Notes: generated by a model not told the origin, from the sequence alone. 64,000 nt of DNA from Ignavibacteriales bacterium (GCA_021740915.1 JAIOYW010000004.1:62001-126000), one strand, 5' to 3'; shown: positions 27,101 through 36,312, numbered from the stretch's first letter. Numbers and translations are program-made.

Positions 27101-28194
27101 CCATAGATCGACTCTTTTTCATACCCCATTATTGAAGTGAAATTATTTGAAAGAAAATTTATGTTCCAGTGCTTATCGAGACGAAAAATAAAGTCACGGG
27201 AATGTGTGAGCAGCAATTGCTGATCTTCAAGTAATCTTTTCTGTTCATCCTTGCTCTCCGAGAGTTCTTTGAAGGCAAAATTTCTCTCCCGGATGATTAT
27301 AATAAACACTGAAATAACCAATGTAGTCACAGCAAAAAGCAGGAAAAAAATAAGATATGAATTACGCTGAATGGTCTCAAGCAGAACATTTTTATCAATT
27401 GCAAAAACAAGTAAAAATTCGTTTGAGAAAATTTCAAAAGGAAATGCCGTTCCAAGAAGGGCAATTTCTTCACCATCGCGGTTAATGGCAAATTCACTTT
27501 TGGTGATCACTCCTGAGGCAAGAAGATCCTGCATAGATTCGAAAGTTTCTTTCTCAAAAACTGTACGGTCTAATTTTTTCTTTTCTTTGCCGATATATCT
27601 GAGCGAAAATATATCACTACCCTTCTGGGTGAAAATTTCATAACTTTCTTCACCGAGGTAATAATTTTTGAGTTCAGTCTCAACAAATGTTTTAATATCA
27701 AGGAAAGAACTGATTACACCGGATAACCTGCCGGATGTATCAAATATTGGAAAGGAAAGCACAATTGACCCGTCATGTTCTCCTACAGTCCTGTACTCCA
27801 CAGTTTGCTGCCAGCTTAATGATTCCACAGGAATAAATGAGTACCTGTTTTCCCTTCCCTTTGTAACTTTAATTGTTTTTTCATAATCAGTAAGTATAAG
27901 GGAGTCTATAAGTTCCTGATATCTCGAATAAAATCGCTGGATTTTAATCCTGAAATTGGAATTGCTTGTAGAAAGATTGAATCCGCTGCTTTGTTCTGAA
28001 TCAAGAAGTACGGCAAGATCCTGATCAAAAAATTCTGCCTGTTTAATGATGTTTTGGACACAAATCCTTGTCTGGTTGTCAATGAATTCCGCCTGGGTTT
28101 GAGTCTCACTTCGTACAAGATGAATAAAAAAGTAAACTGTGAGAAGCACTGCTGCAATTGTCGTAATACCCAGGTAAGCATAAACTCGCTTCAT
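24121..28194 (-). CDS. Hybrid sensor histidine kinase with two receivers and an HPt domain
   Basis: This is a 1357-residue membrane kinase. It has TM segments at about 7-27 and 281-301 around a Cache-like extracytoplasmic sensor (30-280). Three PAS domains follow at about 325-438, 450-565 and 575-692. HisKA has H722 (FLATMSHEIRTP), and the ATPase domain covers about 825-940 (DTGIGI, GGTGLGLAI). Receiver 1 is at 956-1075 with D1008 and receiver 2 at 1103-1220 with D1153. The C-terminal HPt domain has H1301 in RNAHSIKG. All phosphorelay residues are intact, so it could run a full His-Asp-His relay internally. No DNA-binding output gene is adjacent. It follows the enoyl-CoA hydratase gene by 6 bases. 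Confidence 0.95.
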   Translation of the reverse strand: MKRVYAYLGITTIAAVLLTVYFFIHLVRSETQTQAEFIDNQTRICVQNIIKQAEFFDQDLAVLLDSEQSSGFNLSTSNSNFRIKIQRFYSRYQELIDSLILTDYEKTIKVTKGRENRYSFIPVESLSWQQTVEYRTVGEHDGSIVLSFPIFDTSGRLSGVISSFLDIKTFVETELKNYYLGEESYEIFTQKGSDIFSLRYIGKEKKKLDRTVFEKETFESMQDLLASGVITKSEFAINRDGEEIALLGTAFPFEIFSNEFLLVFAIDKNVLLETIQRNSYLIFFLLFAVTTLVISVFIIIIRERNFAFKELSESKDEQKRLLEDQQLLLTHSRDFIFRLDKHWNINFLSNNFTSIMGYEKESIYGDFRKIIKNYPQTREKLLATLELVIKGENPPTFEVEAMHKDGSTIILEISAKPLRDPDGDLTGLIGIANDITDIYATEMMLRETQERIRFITENMNELICLHDPDGRYEYVSPSVIDLLGYKPDELLGQNPFYFLKIGSSRLIKGAMSGRNLELSVDNIVQLYVQRKDGEFTWIEVVTQPIRDAKNRIINILSVSRDITERMEAEFKLIESEERFRSLFRDAATGIALIDVDGRIIDANSAFCDFLRLDINEILSRNFGAFCWDEDNAKDSVYKRELMAGERESYQVEKRFRRGDGNLIWGRMTASAVKGGEGRVKFMIGMIEDITERMNYVEELKKAKEDAEAGSRAKSEFLATMSHEIRTPMNGVIGMTSLLIETRLNQEQREYVEIVRTSGEALLNLINDILDYSKIEAGKMDLEEAPFQLNQCLEEAIDLTANSAEKKGLELAYLIDPNVPEVILGDTSRLRQVLVNLIGNAIKFTYYGEVLITVRKTEEIKGKSRILFQVKDTGIGINKEKANNLFKAFSQLDSSTTRKFGGTGLGLAICKQIVELMDGKIWVDSEEGKGSTFSFSIDVLPLPGRMIKDHNIDSLKNKRLLIVDDNLTNLKIFRTMTEKWGFLPETVESGLSALSRIQEGRTYDAIILDMQMPEMSGLELAKKLHSLLGKKLSPIVFVTSYSFTESEKNEAMNYYTAHLTKPIKQSQLFDVLHYIFFSETGNMIRQEEEMVLKTGQSFAQKFPMRILIAEDNPVNQKFVLHVLKKIGYTADVAGDGKEVLDLLAQKKYDLIFMDIQMPVMDGFESTRVIINKYGDLRPKIIALTANALKDDREKCLNAGMDEYMSKPVTMDKIKEMIVKQWNDIQELRGDHEPEIKKEPEIHTDSLLSMEIINQYLESENPEDAVFFREIIEMSHGNISDLIATLTENLIYNDMKSLTRNAHSIKGLAFNIGASRLGEMAKEIEDFSKEENAWQVSKRVQDIEPLFKKSFAELKKIIG

Positions 28195-28200
28195 TTATAA

Positions 28201-28986
28201 TTACTCCCTGAAAACGGGTTTTCTTTTTTCAAGGAATGCACTGGTTCCTTCCTGAAAATCATTTGTCCCGCAGGCAATTCCGAATAATTCTGATTCCAGG
28301 TCCAAACCTGATTGGAGATCGAGAGAGTTAGTGGCTAAAGTTGCTGAAAGTGCATATCCAAGGATACCTGAACTTTTTGATGCTATGCCTGAGGCTAATT
28401 CCATAGTCTTCGGCATGAGTTCTGATTTCTCGAAAACTTTATTCACAAGTCCAATCTTTAATGCCTCTTCAGCATCGATCATCCTTCCGGATAGTATTAA
28501 TTCTAAAGCTCTCCCAACATTAATCAGCCTCGCTAACCTTTGAGTCCCCCCATATCCGGGAATGATGCCAAGATTTATTTCCGGCTGTCCAAATTTTGCA
28601 TTATCGGAAGCATAGCGTATATGGCAACTAAGTGCGAGTTCACATCCGCCTCCCAAAGCAAAGCCGTTTATTGCGGCGATTACCGGTTTTCCTAATTGCT
28701 CAATTTTATTAAAAACTCCCTGTCCTTTTGAGGAAAAGACTGAACCTGATTGCTTATTCTGTCTGTTCAGCTCCAAAATATCTGCGCCGGCTACGAACGC
28801 TTTCTCTCCGCTTCCGGTAATAATCACACACTTAACCTCATCATTTACCTGCAATCCTGAAAAACAATGATCTAATTCATCAAATGTTGCATCATTTAAT
28901 GCATTGAGTTTTTCGGGTCGGTTTAACGTAACGATTGCAATTTTTTCCGTGGTTATTTCCACTAAAAGATTTTCGTAAATCATCAT
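28201..28986 (-). CDS. Enoyl-CoA hydratase/isomerase family protein
   Basis: This 261-residue crotonase-fold protein has the oxyanion-hole region AFVAGADI and both catalytic glutamates of true hydratases: E116 in GGGCELAL and E136 in FGQPEINLG. It should add water to trans-2-enoyl-CoA thioesters, for example in beta-oxidation or 3-hydroxybutyryl-CoA formation. Tandem ATG codons at 28986 and 28983 follow an AAGAGGTGA site; the second gives better spacing. It lies in the middle of a minus-strand operon with no other fatty-acid gene. Confidence 0.92.
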   Translation of the reverse strand: MMIYENLLVEITTEKIAIVTLNRPEKLNALNDATFDELDHCFSGLQVNDEVKCVIITGSGEKAFVAGADILELNRQNKQSGSVFSSKGQGVFNKIEQLGKPVIAAINGFALGGGCELALSCHIRYASDNAKFGQPEINLGIIPGYGGTQRLARLINVGRALELILSGRMIDAEEALKIGLVNKVFEKSELMPKTMELASGIASKSSGILGYALSATLATNSLDLQSGLDLESELFGIACGTNDFQEGTSAFLEKRKPVFRE

Positions 28987-28993
28987 TCACCTC

Positions 28994-29581
28994 TTAGAAG
29001 ATTATAAATATCGGTATAGTTATTCTCAAATCGAAAGCGATAATGCCATTATTCTTAAAATAGTTATATGATAATGAAGCATCCATTAGAAACATTGAAA
29101 TTCCGATAGCGCCGTGAAAACCTGTCTTAAAAGTTTCTTCAACAAAATTTCTGATTCCTGTCCCCTCCTTATACCTGTGTGAGGTCTCAAAGTAACCAAA
29201 TGAAATTCCCCCTTCAAGAGTCGGCATAAGCAGGATATAGTCAGATATTATCGGAGGGAAAAAATAATGAACACCGGTTTTCACTATTAACAGATTTGAA
29301 GAGATCGCAGAATAGTGACTATTTTTATAAAAATCCTGTCTGCCGGGAAAATGCTGATAACCTGCTGTTCCATATAAAAAGATCGGTAATAGTTTGTTGT
29401 CGGTATAAGAAAACTTAAAATCAAAACCTACCCCAATATTGTGGCTCTCAGAATATTCTGCAATTGGTATCCTGGGACCTACTCCCAGCCCCATAAAAGT
29501 GCCTCTTGCCTCTCCAAGTTCATAAATCTGAGGGAAGTAATTTCCGGCTAAAACCAGAAACAGGATAAAAAATTTCTTCAT
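28994..29581 (-). CDS. Predicted outer-membrane barrel-like protein, function unknown
   Basis: This 195-residue protein has a signal peptide (MKKFFILFLVLAGNYFPQ) followed by alternating aromatic/polar strands typical of small outer-membrane barrels (GVGFDFKFSY, SLSYNYFKNNG). It ends in a hydrophobic strand. I recognise no named family. It is packed 5 bases after the DUF2231-like gene and 7 bases before the enoyl-CoA hydratase gene. Confidence 0.65.
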   Translation of the reverse strand: MKKFFILFLVLAGNYFPQIYELGEARGTFMGLGVGPRIPIAEYSESHNIGVGFDFKFSYTDNKLLPIFLYGTAGYQHFPGRQDFYKNSHYSAISSNLLIVKTGVHYFFPPIISDYILLMPTLEGGISFGYFETSHRYKEGTGIRNFVEETFKTGFHGAIGISMFLMDASLSYNYFKNNGIIAFDLRITIPIFIIF

Positions 29582-29586
29582 TAAGT

Positions 29587-30048
29587 TTATTTAATCAGTT
29601 GAGTGCCAATACCATATTGAAAAACCAGCGTTCCTCCCTGATCACCAGTCATATAAATCAGGTAAAGACCGCACAATGCTAATATAATAAAAATATACTT
29701 TAGCCTGTGGGACATTTTTTTCTTTATTATTAAATAGAACTGAAAAATCAGAATTAGTGAATACCATAGAATAGTGTATGTGGCAAAATTTGAATGAGTT
29801 CTGATAAGGTCATATATATATTTATCTTTAACAGGGTCTAAACTGGTTATCACAACGGTTTCAGCAGCGTTTCCTGTAAGTGCTGCCAGAATTGCGAATA
29901 CTATTCCGAAGGCAAGGACAAATAATCCGCTAAAAATGGAAGGGTTTCCCGTTTTTTTTAATAAAATAAATTCGAGGAAAGGATAAACAAAAAGAAAAAC
30001 TATTGGGAAATGAATAATCACAGGATGTAAGTGCTCAAGATCCATCAT
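29587..30048 (-). CDS. DUF2231-like membrane protein
   Basis: This 153-residue protein has four predicted membrane helices and the N-terminal signature HLHPVIIHFPIVFLF that marks DUF2231. The function of the family is unknown; members are small inner-membrane proteins. It overlaps the upstream SRPBCC gene by 14 bases. Confidence 0.8.
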   Translation of the reverse strand: MMDLEHLHPVIIHFPIVFLFVYPFLEFILLKKTGNPSIFSGLFVLAFGIVFAILAALTGNAAETVVITSLDPVKDKYIYDLIRTHSNFATYTILWYSLILIFQFYLIIKKKMSHRLKYIFIILALCGLYLIYMTGDQGGTLVFQYGIGTQLIK

Positions 30049-30508
30049 TCTCCATTAATTGTTTTGTTTTTTTATGCCGGTATCTAAACATAAAAATTAG
30101 ATTCAGCAAAATAAAGGGAAGAAATATTTTTCCAATAATCCCGAAAGGCGGAATAAAAACTATTTTATCTGTCATAGTTATTAGCTCACCTTTCAGCAAA
30201 AAATTGTGTTCATGCTTCCAGTAATTAAAAGGACCGCTGATCTGCAAGTCAACAATTTGTGTGGGAAAACTGATTTTCTCAATTTTGACTTCCCAGGGGA
30301 TAAACATACCGAATCTGCCAATTTCTATTGTAATTTGCGACTTTTCCTTCAGGGGCAAATCCGAAATGTGCCTGACTCTCACTTTCAAAAAAGGTGGAGA
30401 TATTTTTATTACATTATTCGTATCAAGATGAAAATTGAATATTTTATCAACAGGACAATTAATGTCAACCGAGCGGGTGAAAATGTTAAACCGGTCTTTC
30501 ATAATCAA
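30035..30508 (-). CDS. SRPBCC (START-like) ligand-binding family protein
   Basis: This 157-residue protein begins with the characteristic strand and motif INCPVDKIFNFHLD of the SRPBCC/Bet v1-like fold. It also has the conserved GPFNYWKHEHNF region seen in the CPBP/'cell division inhibitor-like' members. A C-terminal hydrophobic stretch (about 125-140) is part of the last helix or a membrane contact. The ligand is unknown. It is coupled to truA by an ATGA overlap and to the DUF2231-like gene by a 14-base overlap. Confidence 0.8.
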   Translation of the reverse strand: MIMKDRFNIFTRSVDINCPVDKIFNFHLDTNNVIKISPPFLKVRVRHISDLPLKEKSQITIEIGRFGMFIPWEVKIEKISFPTQIVDLQISGPFNYWKHEHNFLLKGELITMTDKIVFIPPFGIIGKIFLPFILLNLIFMFRYRHKKTKQLMENDGS

Positions 30509-31242
30509 GACCGATATTTGACCTTGAATAAGAACAGTCCCTGTGATGGAAGAGCGGTTGCTGAGGCTTTCCTGTCCCTCTCAGCAAATATATCAAGGAT
30601 ATAATCCTCATTCAGTCCATTCTCAACTGCATATAGAATGGTACCTCCAATTGCTCTAACCATTCCATGAAGGAAGCGATTTGCTTCAATAAAGAATATT
30701 AATTTTGTAGTATCTTTCCGCCAGTGAATATTAAGGATATTACAGTCATGTTTGTCAAGATCATCTCCCTTTTTGCAGAACGACTTGAAGTTATGTTTAC
30801 CTAAAAATACCCTGCTCAAATCATTCAATTTTTCCACATCGAGGTTTTTAGCAGGACCATATTGATAAGAATATTTTCTGTAAAAGGGCGATTTTTCAAA
30901 AGTGAAATAATAAAGATATGACCTGGAAACGGCATCAAATCTTGAGTGAAATGATTCATGCACTGCATCAATACTGGTAACTGAGATATCAACAGGTAAG
31001 ACGGCATTTAGTGATCGAAATATTTTTACAGTATCAAGTTCCTTCTCAATGCGGAAATTACATACCTGGCCGAATGCATGCACTCCAGCGTCAGTTCTGC
31101 CGGAGCCGATCAAATTCACTGATTCCGAAGTAATAAGCTTGATTTTTTCTTCGATTACCTCCTGAATTGAGAGCGCATTTTTCTGTCTCTGCCAGCCCGA
31201 ATACTTCTTCCCCTCATACTGAACAACCATTTTATAATTCAT
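30505..31242 (-). CDS. truA: tRNA pseudouridine(38-40) synthase TruA
   Basis: This 245-residue enzyme isomerises uridines 38-40 in the tRNA anticodon arm. The catalytic motif GSGRTDAGVHAFGQV contains the nucleophile D51. Other family marks are YEGKKYSGWQRQ near the start and FLHGMVRAIGG near residue 205. Length is normal. Confidence 0.97.
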   Translation of the reverse strand: MNYKMVVQYEGKKYSGWQRQKNALSIQEVIEEKIKLITSESVNLIGSGRTDAGVHAFGQVCNFRIEKELDTVKIFRSLNAVLPVDISVTSIDAVHESFHSRFDAVSRSYLYYFTFEKSPFYRKYSYQYGPAKNLDVEKLNDLSRVFLGKHNFKSFCKKGDDLDKHDCNILNIHWRKDTTKLIFFIEANRFLHGMVRAIGGTILYAVENGLNEDYILDIFAERDRKASATALPSQGLFLFKVKYRS

Positions 31243-31293
31243 GAGAATACCTGAAATATGTTCAATAATCCGCGACAGAAGTCAAACCCGGCA

Positions 31294-32010
31294 TCAGAAG
31301 GCTCCATAAAAATTGAGCCTGATCATTGAGCTATTCCCCTGAGGCAGATAAGTAGCCGAAATACTGATCTGATCTGAATTCTGAATCGATCGGTTAAAAG
31401 AATTCACATGTCTGACTGCATTTATTATACTGACTATCCTGTTTATTATCATAGCACCGACAGCAAACCTGACGTTATTATATGCCTGTTCACTCGAAAC
31501 CCAGGTGTTCCGGTATTCTTTTCTCGCTGCATCTGTTTTCCAATCCCAAAAGTAAACCTGCTCGTCATAAGTTTCATCGAAATCACGATTAAGTCTGCTT
31601 ATTCTATTATACTCGAAAACACTCGGATATTCACCGATCCGGGCAAAAAACTCTTCGTCTTTACCATCGGTTGTTACTCCCCCGGTGGAAGCTGCATAAG
31701 CAATATAATTTTCTTTCTGCCAATCACCATACATACTAAAACCTGCAAAACCGCCCCAAATAAAAGCCTCTGCAATAGTAAAATATTTTCCTGTACCATA
31801 ATCACCTGAGTACAGTTCCCCCATACCAGGAAGTAAAAAAGAATAAACAGCGCCTAAAAATGGACTTTTTTTGACAGGATCAGCAGTGAGTTTTATCTCA
31901 TCATTTTTTTCAAGCTGAATTCTATTCATAAAGTCTTCATGGAATAATGCTTTAGAACTTTGACCAAACAAGGAGAAACTTAGTAAGAGAATCACATACA
32001 TTTTTTTCAT
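31294..32010 (-). CDS. DUF5683-like exported protein, function unknown
   Basis: This 238-residue protein has a signal peptide (MKKMYVILLLSFSLFGQS). At about 50-85 it has a PFLGAVYSFLLPGMGELYSGDYGTG-like stretch. This LPGxGxxYxG pattern followed by hydrophobic helices is typical of DUF5683-type proteins of Bacteroidota, whose role is unknown. The start overlaps the mtaB stop (ATGA). The rest of the protein is soluble and rich in aromatic and acidic residues. Confidence 0.65.
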   Translation of the reverse strand: MKKMYVILLLSFSLFGQSSKALFHEDFMNRIQLEKNDEIKLTADPVKKSPFLGAVYSFLLPGMGELYSGDYGTGKYFTIAEAFIWGGFAGFSMYGDWQKENYIAYAASTGGVTTDGKDEEFFARIGEYPSVFEYNRISRLNRDFDETYDEQVYFWDWKTDAARKEYRNTWVSSEQAYNNVRFAVGAMIINRIVSIINAVRHVNSFNRSIQNSDQISISATYLPQGNSSMIRLNFYGAF

Positions 32011-33335
32011 AATTGACCGACTACTAATTTAAAATTATTTTTTATTTGAGATGTTTCGGCATAACAAAATTCACCATCAGTTTCTGATATCTGCACCTGA
32101 ATCAGATTGTTAATCATTTCCGGATTATGATCTGCTCTAATCCTGGTATAATTTGAACTCCAGCCAGTCATCCGGCCATTTGATTCATTCTCTTCAAAAA
32201 GAGTTTGGAGCGTTTTCCCCTTCATACCTCTATAGAAAGCGGCACGCTTTTTGGCGCTTAGAATTCGGAGCATATTATTTCTTTTTCTACGTAACCCTAC
32301 ATCCACAACATTGCCTAATTCCAGTGCCGAAGTTCCTGGTCTCTCCGAATAAGTGAAAACGTGGAAGTAGGACACATCCAGGGCATTTACAAAATTGTAT
32401 GTATTCTCAAAATCATTTTCATCTTCACCAGGGAAACCAACAATAATGTCAACCCCAATTCCAACGTCTGCAATCCTGGCATTCAGTTTCTCAATCACTC
32501 TTTTATAATCAGATGAATTATAACGTCTTCTCATAAGTTTCAGAATTTTGTCCGAACCACTCTGTAGTGGGATATGGAAGTGATTGCATACCCTTTCATC
32601 GTCAGCAGCAAGAGCGATGAGATTATCATTCAGCAGGTTCGGTTCGATTGAACTGATACGCAGCCTGTAGTCTCCGGGTGTCTGTAATAATGATTTTAAT
32701 AATTTATAAAGATCCTGGTCATAATTCAAGCCATAATCTCCGACATTAACACCTGTCAGAATGACTTCCTTGTAACCCTCCCTTATAAGCGAATGGAATT
32801 TTGAAACAGCATCCGAGGGATTCATACTGCGGCTTTTACCTCTTGCCTTCGGTATTGTACAAAATGAACATTTATAATCGCAGCCATCCTGCACTTTAAA
32901 AAATGCTCTGGTTCTGGTATCAGCTTCGGAAGATGAAGCAGAATAAAAATTTTCCAAATCATCTGAATCGGAGACGTGAATGCAGGATAATTCATTCTTT
33001 TCAAAATCTTTTATATAATCAAAAATCCTGAATTTTTCATTACTTCCAAGTACAAAATCCACCCCTTCAATCTGTCCGATCTCTTCAGCCCTCAATTGGG
33101 CATAGCATCCCGTTACAACAATAAGGGCATCCGGATTCTGACGCAAAGCCCTCCGAACAGTTTGGCGGCAATCTTTCTCCGCATTCTGAGTCACGGTACA
33201 TGTATTGATGACATAAACATCAGCGGGCTGTTCAAAGGGAATAATATCGAACCCTTTGTTCAGAAATTCCTGACTTATTGTAGCGGTTTCTGAGTAATTC
33301 AGTTTACAACCAAGTGTATAAAATGCGGCTTTCAA
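32007..33335 (-). CDS. mtaB: tRNA t6A37 methylthiotransferase MtaB
   Basis: This 442-residue radical-SAM enzyme converts t6A37 of ANN-decoding tRNAs to ms2t6A. The N-terminal MTTase domain supplies three cluster cysteines (C10 in GCKLN, C46 in NTCTV, C77 in GCYAQ). The radical-SAM cluster motif is C152-C156-C159 in GCDYKCSFCTIP. The C-terminal TRAM-like region follows residue 380. The opening TLGCKLNYSE is typical of MtaB rather than MiaB or RimO. It heads the nine-gene minus-strand run ending at 23117. Confidence 0.93.
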   Translation of the reverse strand: MKAAFYTLGCKLNYSETATISQEFLNKGFDIIPFEQPADVYVINTCTVTQNAEKDCRQTVRRALRQNPDALIVVTGCYAQLRAEEIGQIEGVDFVLGSNEKFRIFDYIKDFEKNELSCIHVSDSDDLENFYSASSSEADTRTRAFFKVQDGCDYKCSFCTIPKARGKSRSMNPSDAVSKFHSLIREGYKEVILTGVNVGDYGLNYDQDLYKLLKSLLQTPGDYRLRISSIEPNLLNDNLIALAADDERVCNHFHIPLQSGSDKILKLMRRRYNSSDYKRVIEKLNARIADVGIGVDIIVGFPGEDENDFENTYNFVNALDVSYFHVFTYSERPGTSALELGNVVDVGLRRKRNNMLRILSAKKRAAFYRGMKGKTLQTLFEENESNGRMTGWSSNYTRIRADHNPEMINNLIQVQISETDGEFCYAETSQIKNNFKLVVGQL

Positions 33336-33362
33336 AAAAAGAAAATTCTCCTTTCCTTAAAT

Positions 33363-33415
33363 AAAAAAGGACTGTATTTTCAAAAATATTACTTCTCTTT
33401 GAAAAATACAGTCCT
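33363..33415 (-). terminator. Strong intrinsic terminator after rpsA
   Basis: On the minus strand a 17-bp stem has one bulged base. Its arms are 33398-33415 and 33368-33384, enclosing a 13-base loop, and it is followed by a run of six T (the A run at 33363-33368 on the plus strand). It starts 29 bases after the rpsA stop and separates rpsA from mtaB. Confidence 0.9.
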
Positions 33416-33444
33416 ATAATTTTTACAGAACGACTTTAATCAAA

Positions 33445-35367
33445 TCATTCTGTAGGTTTTGACTCTTCTTCAACTGCAGGTTCGGCAGATTCTTCTGCTT
33501 TTGCTTCAGTTTTAGCTGCTTTCTGAGCCTTCGGTTCCCTTGCTGGTTTATTTTGATCCTTCTGTGAAGGAATCTCAATTGAAGGTTTCTGACTTTCAGG
33601 ATTATACATATTGAAATCAGAAGAATCGAATTTGGCTGCATCGGCACTAAGAATGTCGTTAACAGTCACTTTTTCAAGCTTATGCTTTTTGATAAAATCG
33701 TTTATCTCTTCATCTGTTTTATCTTTCATTGCAGCAACAGCGCTGAGCACGATTTTTTTATTTTCTTTATCGAATTCAACTACTTTAAGAGCAAGAACGG
33801 TTTCAACTGGGAAACAGAATGAAATGTTCTTAATTCTTGATGGTGATAGTTGAGATGTTGGAACAAACCCATCAACTGAATCGGGCAACTCACAAATAAG
33901 ACCTTTTTCAATAATCCTGACAACCTTGCCAGTGGTTTCAACACCAACTGCATAACCGGTTTCGAAAGCATCCCAGGGGTTATCATTGATCTGTTTGTGA
34001 CCAAGTGAGATTTTCCTTTGATCGGTATCAACACCAAGAACAACAACTTCAATTTCTTCACCCTTTTTAACAACTTCGCCGGGGTGGCGGATCTTTTTAG
34101 TCCATGAAAGATCAGAAATATGGACCAATCCGTCAATGCCGGGTTCGAGTTCAACAAAGACACCGAAATTGGTGAGGTTTCTTGCAATTCCTTTGTGTTT
34201 CGATCCAACAGGATATTTTTTCATTAGTTCCTGCCACGGATCTGGTGTGAGGTGTTTCATGCCAAGAGATATCTTTTTCTCATCTTTATCGAGAGAGAGT
34301 ATCACAGCTTCAACAACCTGACCCATCGAAACGAACTGCGAAGGATGGCTGATGTGCTGAGTCCAGCTCATCTCTGAGATGTGAATAAGACCTTCGATGC
34401 CCTTTTCAATTTCAATGAATGCACCGTAATCTGTAAGAGAAACAACTCTTCCGGAAACTTTATCGCCAGGATTATATTTGGCATCGATATTTTCCCATGG
34501 GTGTGGGAGCAGTTGTTTGAGACTAAGTGAAATTCTCTTTCTCTCAGTATCGAAATCTGTAACAACAACTTTAATCTTTTCGTCAAGTTTAACAACTTCA
34601 GAAGGATGATTGATTCTTCCCCAGCTAAGGTCGGTAATATGAATAAGTCCATCTACGCCGCCAAGATCAACGAACACACCGAAATCTGTGATAGCTTTGC
34701 AGGTTCCTTCAAGAATCTGACCTTTTTCCAGTTTCGAAAGTATTTCTTTTCTCTGATCGGCAATTGTTTCTTCGATAAGTACTTTGTGTGAAACAACAAC
34801 GTTTTCAGTAGTATTGTTGATTTTAACGATTTTAAATTCCATCGTCTGACCGACAAAAGAATCAAAATCCCTGACAGGTCTGATATCAATCTGTGAACCT
34901 GGTAAAAATGCCTCAATTCCAATGAGATCAACAACCATACCACCCTTGATCCTTTTAAGGATTTTTCCGGTGAGAATTGTATCATCTTTGTAGGCATTAT
35001 TAATTCTTTCCCAGATTCTGAGAAAGTCTGCGCGCTTTTTGCTTAATACGAGATAGCCATCGGTATCCTCAACACTTTCGATAACAACTTCTACTTCCGA
35101 TCCAATTTTCATCTCATCAGTTGAATTGAATTCAAGTTTCGAAATTGTTCCGTCAGATTTGAATCCCACATCGATAACAGCGTTATCGCCTGAATATCCA
35201 ACTATCTTGCCTTTAATTATCTCACCTTCTTTAATATCCCGGAATGATTCATTATAAAGGCTTGCCAAGGTCTGAAGTTCCGCCTCGGAATAGTCATCAG
35301 CATTCAGGAACTTTATCCTGCCCAAATCTTTGCGTTTAACATCCGTTGCTTGTTCTTGTTCGGACAT
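33445..35367 (-). CDS. rpsA: 30S ribosomal protein S1
   Basis: This 640-residue protein has six S1 RNA-binding domains spanning about 38-560. Successive copies are marked by [41 protein letters not shown] and [22 protein letters not shown] low-complexity Lys/Glu/Ala tail covers 590-640. It brings mRNA to the 30S subunit and is essential in most Gram-negative bacteria. It lies downstream of cmk, the same cmk-rpsA order as in E. coli, and ends in its own strong terminator. Confidence 0.97.
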   Translation of the reverse strand: MSEQEQATDVKRKDLGRIKFLNADDYSEAELQTLASLYNESFRDIKEGEIIKGKIVGYSGDNAVIDVGFKSDGTISKLEFNSTDEMKIGSEVEVVIESVEDTDGYLVLSKKRADFLRIWERINNAYKDDTILTGKILKRIKGGMVVDLIGIEAFLPGSQIDIRPVRDFDSFVGQTMEFKIVKINNTTENVVVSHKVLIEETIADQRKEILSKLEKGQILEGTCKAITDFGVFVDLGGVDGLIHITDLSWGRINHPSEVVKLDEKIKVVVTDFDTERKRISLSLKQLLPHPWENIDAKYNPGDKVSGRVVSLTDYGAFIEIEKGIEGLIHISEMSWTQHISHPSQFVSMGQVVEAVILSLDKDEKKISLGMKHLTPDPWQELMKKYPVGSKHKGIARNLTNFGVFVELEPGIDGLVHISDLSWTKKIRHPGEVVKKGEEIEVVVLGVDTDQRKISLGHKQINDNPWDAFETGYAVGVETTGKVVRIIEKGLICELPDSVDGFVPTSQLSPSRIKNISFCFPVETVLALKVVEFDKENKKIVLSAVAAMKDKTDEEINDFIKKHKLEKVTVNDILSADAAKFDSSDFNMYNPESQKPSIEIPSQKDQNKPAREPKAQKAAKTEAKAEESAEPAVEEESKPTE

Positions 35368-35456
35368 TTATCCTCCAAAAAAATAATGTACCGGTTATGA
35401 TCAAAAAGCCATAAAACCAATCATAGCCGTAATTTAATTTAACATGTCTCTGGCTT

Positions 35457-36128
35457 TTAAACTTTTAATCTATCGTAAACTTTCTTCAGTAATTTTTCTA
35501 CAACCTCATCAATCGAAAATTCAGTTGTATCAATTATTTCAGCATCCTCTGCAATTTTGAGCGGGCTCACTTTGCGTTGACTGTCAATCCTGTCCCTCTC
35601 TGAAAGATTTTTACTTACCTGCTCAATAGAAATATTTTCTTTTTTTGCTTCGAACTCAAGATACCGTCTTCGGGCTCTTTCGTTTATTGAAGCTTCCATA
35701 TAAACTTTTATTTCTGCATCAGGGTAAACAACTGTGGTAGTATCCCTGCCTTCAGCAACGAGTGAACCATACTTCACCAGATTCTGCTGAAGTAAAACAA
35801 GTTGTTCCCGAACCTCGGGGATTTTACTTACAAAACTCACATTATCATTGATCACCGGCGACCTCAGTTCATCGGTAATATCATCGCCATTTGCCAAAAC
35901 TTTTATAACTCCATCTTCAAAAAGCAAACGAAGTTCAACTGATTTAAGCAGTTTTACAATTTCTGATTCCACTTTGGCATCAGCCTGAAGTGCGAGATAT
36001 GTAACTGCACGGTACATCGCACCTGTATCCACATAAATGAATCCAAGTTTCTGCGCAAGTAACTTTGCGACAGTGCTTTTACCGGAACCAGCCGGACCAT
36101 CAATGGCAATGATTATATTTTTTGGCAT
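35457..36128 (-). CDS. cmk: Cytidylate kinase
   Basis: This 223-residue enzyme phosphorylates CMP and dCMP with ATP. The P-loop is IDGPAGSGKSTVAK (9-22), and the CMP-binding region includes YVDTGAMYRAVTYLAL and VAEGRDTTTVVYPDA. The lid-type Arg motif is SERDRIDSQRKVSPL. It sits 89 bases upstream of rpsA, the classic pairing. Confidence 0.97.
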   Translation of the reverse strand: MPKNIIIAIDGPAGSGKSTVAKLLAQKLGFIYVDTGAMYRAVTYLALQADAKVESEIVKLLKSVELRLLFEDGVIKVLANGDDITDELRSPVINDNVSFVSKIPEVREQLVLLQQNLVKYGSLVAEGRDTTTVVYPDAEIKVYMEASINERARRRYLEFEAKKENISIEQVSKNLSERDRIDSQRKVSPLKIAEDAEIIDTTEFSIDEVVEKLLKKVYDRLKV

Positions 36129-36312
36129 AGAATAGAAATTTAAGCAATTTTCCGAAAATATTCAATTCATGGAGCTATAAAGAGTGATTTTATAATGATC
36201 TTTAGGAGCATATCAAACATTAATATTTTAACAACTACAGAGGAACAGAACAAACACATTCTCTTCCTCATTAATAATATGAGATAAAAAAGCTGGAATG
36301 AATTTTTAGAGA

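Noticed and set aside
33363-33415. Hairpin as a bidirectional terminator or riboswitch
   Set aside because: The genes on both sides run on the minus strand; the T-tract and position after the rpsA stop fit a simple minus-strand terminator.
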